A DNA stretch of 18,539 bases from CAYJXJ01 sp964374095 (GTDB lineage: Bacteria; Elusimicrobiota; Elusimicrobia; UBA1565; UBA9628), in the NCBI GenBank assembly GCA_964374095.1, contig CAYJXJ010000087.1, positions 1 through 18,539 of the forward strand, given 5' to 3'. The position numbers were made by a program, and so were the translations under genes. Shown one piece after another: positions 14,292 to 18,539 of the stretch; within the stretch, counting starts at the first letter, position 1; each line of letters opens with the position of its first letter. The notes beneath the pieces are model-generated. The model was not told the DNA's origin, searched no databases, and worked only from the letters and a program-made list of their open reading frames with translations.

Positions 14292-14998
14292 AATAGTGGT
14301 TTGCCTCTGATGAAGTCTCGGTACTGATCTGTAATGATGTTCTCAAAGAAACTCTTGGTCTGCTCATGGCTCTCTTCTAGACAAGCCGCCCACGCGGAAG
14401 CCTGGAGGTTGTCTGTCTTGTAATAATCAAAGTCCAGAAGCAGGGCCTCCTCTTGCGTCTTCTGTTCCTGCAAAGTTTCAATTCGGGTGATAATGTGGCC
14501 CTTTCCCACGCTCTGAACAAACGCAACCGTGCAAACCTCATACCTCTCCGAAAGTCCGGGTGACAGAAGAAAACTCGACTTGAAGAACCGGCCCAGCGGA
14601 ATCGCGCCGTTCTCTCGAGTAAATGGCACGGTGTTGATGTACCTGAGGCCGATCCGTCTTAGCGTACCTATCTTAAAACGGTCGCAGAAAAAACCGAACA
14701 ATGGCGTGAGCCGCTCCTTAAAATCAGCAAATCCGGCATAGCGTTTATTCGAAAATCCAAAGGAGTTAAGGCCGACCATGACGGTGAATGCATCGTCCGC
14801 CGAAGCAAAGTGATACTTTCTGAACCTAAAGTTCTCTGTCGCCTGCATCTCGGGAACCTTGACGACCGGCATCTCTTTCCGAACGAATTCAAAGAGTTCA
14901 TCGCGACGGCACTCAATGGCCGGTTCGCCGGGGAAGCGGATCTCAAAAACAACTTCAGCGAGGGGTGCTTTCGGATAGACTTCGTCACCTTTCCCCAT
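14288..14998 (-). CDS. TIGR04255 family protein
   Basis: This 236-aa protein matches the sporadically distributed TIGR04255 family. It has VYPKAPLAEVVFEIRFP at the N terminus, the central FRFRKYHFASADDAFTVMVGLNSFGFS, and the diagnostic IGTLRRIGLRYINTVPF. The C terminus is amphipathic (HEQTKSFFENIITDQYRDFI). The family has no established function; its patchy occurrence and its pairing here with HicB/HicA-like genes suggest a toxin-antitoxin or defence role. Base composition is clearly lower in GC than the flanking dnaE and patatin genes, consistent with transfer. The ATG at 14998 has a ~48-nt leader from the promoter at 15053-15081. The downstream gene overlaps by 4 nt. Confidence 0.85.
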   Translation of the reverse strand: MGKGDEVYPKAPLAEVVFEIRFPGEPAIECRRDELFEFVRKEMPVVKVPEMQATENFRFRKYHFASADDAFTVMVGLNSFGFSNKRYAGFADFKERLTPLFGFFCDRFKIGTLRRIGLRYINTVPFTRENGAIPLGRFFKSSFLLSPGLSERYEVCTVAFVQSVGKGHIITRIETLQEQKTQEEALLLDFDYYKTDNLQASAWAACLEESHEQTKSFFENIITDQYRDFIRGKPLL

Positions 14999-15399
14999 AA
15001 TGCCAGAGCTAGCTTAGAGGCGAAATCGATCCCATGTGAAGGCAGTGACGAGAGTATAACACTTGAACTCAAAATCCGCAAGATGCGAATTTGGGTGCCT
15101 ATTGCGGAGTATCCTGGGCAGCGCCACCATGGAGCTCTGGCCGAACGCATGTTCCGGGCTACCATTTACGTGGAATTATTGGCGGCGACATTCTCACGGT
15201 CGGCCCCCGTAGTGGATTTTGACATTTCGAACCCGAATCAAGAAATGTCGGGGCCGGCTCCTAGGCGACCGCTTTGGGACAGGCTGGTTCGGGTGCTGGG
15301 GACCCCAGTCCGAGATCTTTCAGTCTTAGCCCGGCCCAAGTCCCTGATCCCCCACTTCGCCGAATACTGTAAGGTCCCAGCGCGGCTCGCCAAGCCGTT
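14999..15399. other. Intergenic stretch with a promoter and an orphan coding-repeat end
   Basis: About 400 bases without a confident gene. The left end carries the TIGR04255 promoter. The right end is RLAKPF repeat copy 3. A plus-strand frame of 197 codons spans the TIGR04255 5' end and this region, but its upstream part is a shadow of TIGR04255 and only its last 21 codons resemble a known protein. The GPAPRRPLWDRLVRVLGTP segment just before the repeat may be decayed coding sequence. Confidence 0.55.
15053..15081 (-). promoter_or_regulatory. Promoter of the TIGR04255-HicB-HicA-like module
   Basis: On the minus strand TTGCGG (15076-15081) and TATACT (15053-15058) have a 17-bp spacer, with TG at the extended -10 position. 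It gives a leader of about 48 nt before the ATG at 14998. Confidence 0.6.
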
Positions 15400-15403
15400 T
15401 TAG
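15338..15403 (+). repeat. RLAKPF coding repeat, copy 3 (orphan)
   Basis: Aligned without gaps to 10426-10491, this copy keeps the frame through the stop. Several differences are synonymous (GCG/GCC, TGC/TGT, CCG/CCA, CTG/CTC, CCC/CCG), and Asp/Glu is conservative, so it was a translated C terminus. There is no recognisable gene body in front of it. It is either the last piece of a lost patatin paralogue or a portable tail. Its stop overlaps the stop of the convergent minus-strand gene at 15400. Confidence 0.75.
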
Positions 15404-16986
15404 TTGGACAGCTCCGGGGCCTCCTCAGGAACCCAGCCCCGCAGACGCCCCAGCCAGTAGGCGACGAGATAAGCGCCGCCGCCGTCGACCTTGGGGTCAA
15501 AGCCCCCCCCGTCCATCTGCAGGGCGTTGTGCTGCCAGGCGAAGGAGTGCAGTACCCGGTCCTCGAAGGGCAGCGGTTCGGTCGTGAACCAATTCCAGCG
15601 CTGGTCGGACTTGAAGAAATTGGTCTGGAGCCCCTTGTAGCGAGGGAGGTCGGGGTTCTCGCTGTTGCGCACCTCGCCGCGGCCCTCGATCGGGAAACGC
15701 TCGATAGTGTCGAGCCCGTCGGCCACGCCTTGATCGGGTCCCCACTGGGAAGCATGAAGGAAGTTCCAGAAGGCGTTGCCGTGGGCGGCCACGGCCGCGT
15801 GCGCGCTGTGCAGGCCGTTCAAGTAATACTGCCGGAGCTCCGGGTCCTCCTCGAGCCGGGCCAGGTTGTAGATGGCGACATGCCCGAGGTTCATGCCCAC
15901 GGATGAGCGCAGGGAGTCGGGCGTGGGCTCGACGTCCCAGCCAAAGAGCAGTTTGACCAGGGGACGGACCCACCAGCGGTTTTTCTTAATGAGCTCTTCG
16001 GAGCGTCCCTGCGTGTGATCCTGGACGCGGCGGTGGTAGTCTTTTTCATCAATGAGTTTTCGGTAATAGCCTTCGATCGCGGGGTCCTGCGTGATCACCG
16101 AGGCGACTTTCAGGAGATGCAGTCCATGCATGGCGTTGCCGCCGCGCGCGGGCAGCAGGTTTGTGAGGGGCTTGAGCCAGGCGAGCCACCACGGCAGGAG
16201 ATGCTGGTAGTAGTTCTGGGGCGAGGAGTCGAGGTAGGTGTCGAGGGCGACGATCTTGCCGTCGTTGGCCATGAAATGGAGGGCGACCTGGCGGACGTCC
16301 TCCTGGATTTGCCGGCGCAATTCCGGGTCCTGGATATGCGGCCAGGCCTCGGAGACGCCGTAGAGCCAGCCCAGATACTGGTCGAAGGAGAGGCGGCCCT
16401 TCCAGGCGCAGCCCGCGAAGCGCCCGCGTCCGGGGTGGCGGCGGTCTTCCTTAGATAAGGCGGCATCGCCGCAGTCGATCTTGCGCGCGATGAGACCGGG
16501 CACCCCGGTCACCTCCTGCAGGGCGTGCAGGCCCGCGAGGGATTTCTCCATGGCGGCCAGGGCCGCGGGGTCTTTGGTCGCGGCGTAGCGATAGGCCATG
16601 CCCGCCACGTACATTCCAGTCCAGATGGCGGTGTCGGAGTTGCTGCCGATGAGTCCCTCGGGAGTCAGGACGGCCTCGGTTTGGCGCTGGGCCCGGCGCG
16701 CCTTGTCGGCGAGCTTGCGGGCCAAGGACGCGATGGGCTCCGGGGCTTCTCGGCGGTCCTCCGGGATCGGGGCGGAGGGAGTCTCCCGGGCCGCATCGGC
16801 TGGTACCGGCACCGGGATCGGCTCTCCCGCCCCCCGCGCCCCGTCGAAGAGGCGGTCGAGCCGCGGCCCGGTAAGCCCCGAGGGCCCCGGCAGGGAGGGC
16901 AGGGCGTCGAGAATGGGCGTCTCATCGGCGGCGCCCAAGCCCGCGAAAAGCCAGGCCGACGCGGCGAGGAGCGCGCACGCATTCAT
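15400..16986 (-). CDS. Exported helical protein of unknown function
   Basis: This 528-aa protein begins with a short signal peptide (MNACALLAASAWLFAGLGAAD). A Pro-rich linker of about 80 residues follows, then a long alpha-helical part rich in Trp, Tyr and His: GSNSDTAIWTGMYVAGMAYRYA, KGRLSFDQYLGWLYGVSEAWPHI, ALDTYLDSSPQNYYQHLLPWWLAWLKPL, FWNFLHASQWGPDQGVADGLDTIERFP and RWNWFTTEPLPFEDRVLHSFAWQHNALQMDGGG. The repeated helical hairpins with aromatic clusters are reminiscent of (alpha/alpha)6-barrel glycoside hydrolases or lyases, but I see no diagnostic catalytic motif. I leave the function open; carbohydrate binding is only an inference. It stands alone. A -10 box lies 6 nt before its ATG, and its stop overlaps repeat copy 3. 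Confidence 0.8.
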   Translation of the reverse strand: MNACALLAASAWLFAGLGAADETPILDALPSLPGPSGLTGPRLDRLFDGARGAGEPIPVPVPADAARETPSAPIPEDRREAPEPIASLARKLADKARRAQRQTEAVLTPEGLIGSNSDTAIWTGMYVAGMAYRYAATKDPAALAAMEKSLAGLHALQEVTGVPGLIARKIDCGDAALSKEDRRHPGRGRFAGCAWKGRLSFDQYLGWLYGVSEAWPHIQDPELRRQIQEDVRQVALHFMANDGKIVALDTYLDSSPQNYYQHLLPWWLAWLKPLTNLLPARGGNAMHGLHLLKVASVITQDPAIEGYYRKLIDEKDYHRRVQDHTQGRSEELIKKNRWWVRPLVKLLFGWDVEPTPDSLRSSVGMNLGHVAIYNLARLEEDPELRQYYLNGLHSAHAAVAAHGNAFWNFLHASQWGPDQGVADGLDTIERFPIEGRGEVRNSENPDLPRYKGLQTNFFKSDQRWNWFTTEPLPFEDRVLHSFAWQHNALQMDGGGFDPKVDGGGAYLVAYWLGRLRGWVPEEAPELSN

Positions 16987-16992
16987 GAGATT

Positions 16993-16998
16993 ATTGTA
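16993..16998 (-). promoter_or_regulatory. -10 box 6 nt before the ATG at 16986
   Basis: TACAAT on the minus strand ends 6 nt upstream of the start codon, so the mRNA would be leaderless. No convincing -35 is seen at 16-18 bp. Confidence 0.4.
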
Positions 16999-17174
16999 CC
17001 GCGGGTCCGGGGAGTCGACTTGGGGCCAAGTGCCCGCCGGGATCGGGCAGGCGCCCTAGAATGTAGGGGTCCTTATATCAGGGCGCCGGCGAAACATCGT
17101 TTCCATGTTCGGGAGCTGCCGCGCGTTAGTCGTGGCGTGGGGGACTTGAGTTGGTTTCTGTCCATCCGCAAGAA

Positions 17175-17198
17175 TTTACTCCCAGCGCTGGGAGTAAA
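17175..17198. repeat. 24-bp perfect palindrome
   Basis: The arms TTTACTCCCAGC and GCTGGGAGTAAA meet without spacer. In RNA this is a strong stem with A/U at its base on both strands, so it could be a bidirectional terminator for the AbiEii-like transcript or a regulator site. Confidence 0.7.
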
Positions 17199-17281
17199 AG
17201 AGAGATTGGTGGAGAAATTTAGAATCGAGGAATGGGGGTTGATAGGGGCCGAATACGGACTGAGTTTTCTTGTTTAGACTG

Positions 17282-17299
17282 TTTTCCTATGTAGGAAAA
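17282..17299 (-). terminator. Hairpin after the AbiEii-like gene
   Basis: TTTTCCTA and TAGGAAAA flank a 2-nt centre, 20 nt after the minus-strand stop at 17319. The hairpin ends in its own A/T arms rather than a separate T-run, so the terminator call is tentative. Confidence 0.4.
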
Positions 17300-17318
17300 T
17301 ATCTGATTTCAGGAAAAT

Positions 17319-17918
17319 CTAGGAGGCAAAATCCCTCAACAGAGCCAGGACCTTATCCGCTCGTCCGGTGCGCGGCTGCACGGCTTCGATGTGACCTTGA
17401 AGGCTGTCGACAAAGCGGCTATTGCCCATGAATTCCTTGAATCGCTGGGTCAAAAAATCGCGGACGGCTTCCGGAGCTTTCCCCAACTCTTCCTTGAGGT
17501 AAGGACAGCCGTCCAGCGCCGTGATGATGTCCTCCATGTCGCGGCTTCCCATGAAATCTCCTCGCCCGCGGTCCTGGAACGCTTCGATTTTAGACGCCAG
17601 GAGATAGGGCACGGAGAATATCTCGACCCTCTGGCCATCGCGCAATTCAGCGGCTCGGGTATTTGCCATCCCGTCGGCATACCAGCGGTTATTGAAGCCG
17701 AGTATGCGAAGCTCCTCCTCCAGCGCGTAATACTTGACGCGGCTGGCCATCTCCACGATGCAATCCACGTCATCGGTGGCCCGCCCTTCTGGCGCGGAAG
17801 ACGCGACGTAGAGCTCTAGCGTAGCACCGCCCACGAAAACGACCCGCTCCTTAAGGCCTTTGAGGCCCTTGGCGACAATCGCCAGCATGTCGAGATTGGC
17901 CGATGGTCTAGGCTTCAT
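17319..17918 (-). CDS. AbiEii/AbiGii-type nucleotidyltransferase toxin-like protein
   Basis: This 199-aa protein has the DUF1814-type nucleotidyltransferase core. VVFVGGATLELYV is the GGxxL/xxR motif region, and RATDDVDCIVE supplies the metal-binding Asp-x-Asp pair. DGQRVEIFSVPYLLASKIEAFQDRGRGDFMGSRDMEDIITAL contains the conserved KxxAxxxRxxxxDxxD segment of this family. AbiEii-like toxins transfer nucleotides to tRNA or other targets; they cause growth arrest and can abort phage infection. The ATG at 17916-17918 overlaps the stop of the upstream HTH gene by 11 nt, indicating coupling. The protein is shorter than classical AbiEii (about 300 aa), matching the compact chromosomal versions. Confidence 0.85.
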   Translation of the reverse strand: MKPRPSANLDMLAIVAKGLKGLKERVVFVGGATLELYVASSAPEGRATDDVDCIVEMASRVKYYALEEELRILGFNNRWYADGMANTRAAELRDGQRVEIFSVPYLLASKIEAFQDRGRGDFMGSRDMEDIITALDGCPYLKEELGKAPEAVRDFLTQRFKEFMGNSRFVDSLQGHIEAVQPRTGRADKVLALLRDFAS

Positions 17919-18432
17919 GAAGCCTCTGCTTGAGCTCATCGGCGGCGATCTGCCTTTCCCGGGCGCGCCCGACCCGGAGGGCGTCGACCAAGGCCAGAAG
18001 CTCATGGAGCTTCGGGTCTTTTCTCGCCGCCTCCGGCGCGGATTCGTACAGGGGCGGGATGCCTTGTCCGCGGACCTCCCCGAGATCGTGAGGCCAAACA
18101 TATTGGTCATGCGGCTCGGACACGATCTGCTTTGAAATTGGAGGCGCCGAATGGGACGTGGGCACGCCGCGGCAGACCGGCCCGGGCCTGGCGGGATAGA
18201 CATACTTAAGCCCGTGCAGCAGAAACTCCTCCAAGGCTGATTTGTTGAGTCTCTTTTTGGAGCGATCCAGAAAGCCGGAATATTCCGCTCGCGCCAAAGC
18301 CGCGCTGATCTCGTACTGCGAGAGGCCAAGCTCCTGAGCCAGATCCACCTGGCGCCATTCCCGGCCCTGCGAAGCAAGCAATTTGAGCATGACAAGGATA
18401 TCCTGGGGCCTTAGACCGTGATATTCCCGCAT
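17908..18432 (-). CDS. Winged-helix protein, probable antitoxin of the AbiEii-like toxin
   Basis: This 174-aa protein starts MREYHGLRPQDILVMLKLLA. A wHTH domain follows, QVDLAQELGLSQYEISAALARAEYSGFLD, with a clear recognition helix, and then KSALEEFLLHGLKYVYPARPGPVCRGVPT, where a PAxxGxxxxGxPT pattern is typical of this group. Such proteins are regularly encoded just before DUF1814 nucleotidyltransferases, and by analogy to AbiEi act as repressor/antitoxin. The C-terminal helices (LHELLALVDALRVGRARERQIAADELKQRL) may contact the toxin. The start at 18432 sits just after a palindromic operator. The stop overlaps the toxin start by 11 nt. Confidence 0.85.
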   Translation of the reverse strand: MREYHGLRPQDILVMLKLLASQGREWRQVDLAQELGLSQYEISAALARAEYSGFLDRSKKRLNKSALEEFLLHGLKYVYPARPGPVCRGVPTSHSAPPISKQIVSEPHDQYVWPHDLGEVRGQGIPPLYESAPEAARKDPKLHELLALVDALRVGRARERQIAADELKQRLHEA

Positions 18433-18439
18433 AGAGGTT

Positions 18440-18468
18440 AGTGTAGCAGATTATATAGCATAATGCAA
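18440..18468 (-). promoter_or_regulatory. Promoter region of the AbiEi/AbiEii-like operon
   Basis: Two -10 candidates are visible on the minus strand. TATAAT is at 18450-18455. TACACT at 18440-18445 has TTGCAT (18463-18468) 17 bp upstream and ends 7 nt before the ATG at 18432. The second would give a leaderless mRNA. Both overlap the palindromic operator. Confidence 0.5.
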
Positions 18469-18484
18469 TATGCTATATGCAATA
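18453..18484. promoter_or_regulatory. Palindromic operator with direct repeats
   Basis: ATATAGCATA (18453-18462) and TATGCTATAT (18469-18478) form perfect 10-bp inverted arms around a 6-nt spacer. ATGCAATA also occurs twice, 14 bp apart (18463-18470 and 18477-18484). The site covers the promoter of the winged-helix gene, as expected for autorepression. Confidence 0.75.
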
Positions 18485-18539
18485 CTGAAATTTCACCATA
18501 AGCAGGGGGCACGGCCTGGAGCCCGGCGCAAACGCGCCG

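Larger units (their letters stand above)
16999..17318. other. Intergenic stretch with two strong palindromes
   Basis: About 320 bases between two minus-strand genes. It holds a 24-bp perfect palindrome (17175-17198) and an 8-bp-arm hairpin (17282-17299). The right half is AT-richer than its surroundings. A plus-strand frame ends in LLPALGVKERLVEKFRIEEWGLIGAEY, faintly like the first helix-strand of minimal nucleotidyltransferases, possibly a remnant. No complete gene is seen. Confidence 0.5.

Noticed and set aside
14810..15403. A 197-codon plus-strand gene ending in RLAKPF
   Set aside because: Its first part is antisense to the well-supported TIGR04255 gene and its middle matches nothing. 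Only the last 21 codons are supported, so it is reported as a repeat end.
1..18539. CRISPR array, rRNA, tRNA, insertion sequence or transposase
   Set aside because: No regularly spaced repeats, no tRNA-like cloverleaf or rRNA core sequence, and no transposase or integrase motifs were found by eye.
1..18539. DGR reverse transcriptase or adenine-rich template repeat in the window
   Set aside because: No protein with the reverse transcriptase (Y/I)xDD core and no second copy of the 13290-13395 segment was seen, so any such element must lie outside.

Overview
The window is GC-rich bacterial chromosome. The envelope looks diderm: there is a YjbH-like outer-membrane barrel and there are several signal peptides. 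DnaE has an intact PHP domain. A CNB-patatin lipase and a secreted caspase/SUMF1 fusion also point to an environmental, gene-rich lineage. Elusimicrobiota or a similar candidate phylum would fit, but no rRNA or strong lineage marker is present, so this is a guess. Two lower-GC patches (about 13.5-15.1 kb and 17.1-17.4 kb) look like acquired material.

Layout. 1-635 has no convincing intact gene; it holds palindromes and a MazE/AbrB-like fragment. 636-1512 (+) encodes an NTF2-fold (DUF4440/SnoaL-like) protein and a conserved hypothetical. 1628-2168 (+) is a BrnT/BrnA-like toxin-antitoxin pair. 2193-7775 (-) is a tightly packed run: dnaE, a single-domain response regulator that overlaps it by 28 nt, a YjbH-like barrel coupled by a GTGA overlap, and an epoxide-hydrolase-like enzyme. 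A divergent intergenic region at 7776-7867 separates it from a plus-strand pair: a NUDIX ADP-sugar hydrolase coupled by ATGA to a 687-aa CNB-(degenerate ParA/MinD-like)-patatin protein. 10513-10994 (-) is a ParE-like toxin with its antitoxin. 11124-13397 (+) is a secreted caspase-like/SUMF1 fusion with a short upstream coupled ORF. 13562-14998 (-) is a three-gene module: TIGR04255, HicB-like and HicA-like. 15400-16986 (-) is a secreted helical-barrel-like protein. 17319-18432 (-) is an AbiEi/AbiEii-like pair behind a strong palindromic operator.

Most interesting signals. (1) The last ~35 codons of the caspase/SUMF1 protein look like a diversity-generating retroelement (DGR) variable region, and a polypyrimidine plus GC-rich tail follows the stop. 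No template repeat or reverse transcriptase lies in the window. (2) A C-terminal coding repeat ending in RLAKPF-stop occurs three times in 5 kb. It closes the patatin gene, lies just downstream of the SUMF1 gene, and sits in an otherwise geneless stretch at 15338-15403. (3) The patatin protein carries an apparently P-loop-less ParA/MinD-type domain. (4) Four toxin-antitoxin-like modules and one fragment fall within 18.5 kb. (5) Several -10 boxes sit 6-8 nt before ATG, which suggests leaderless transcripts.
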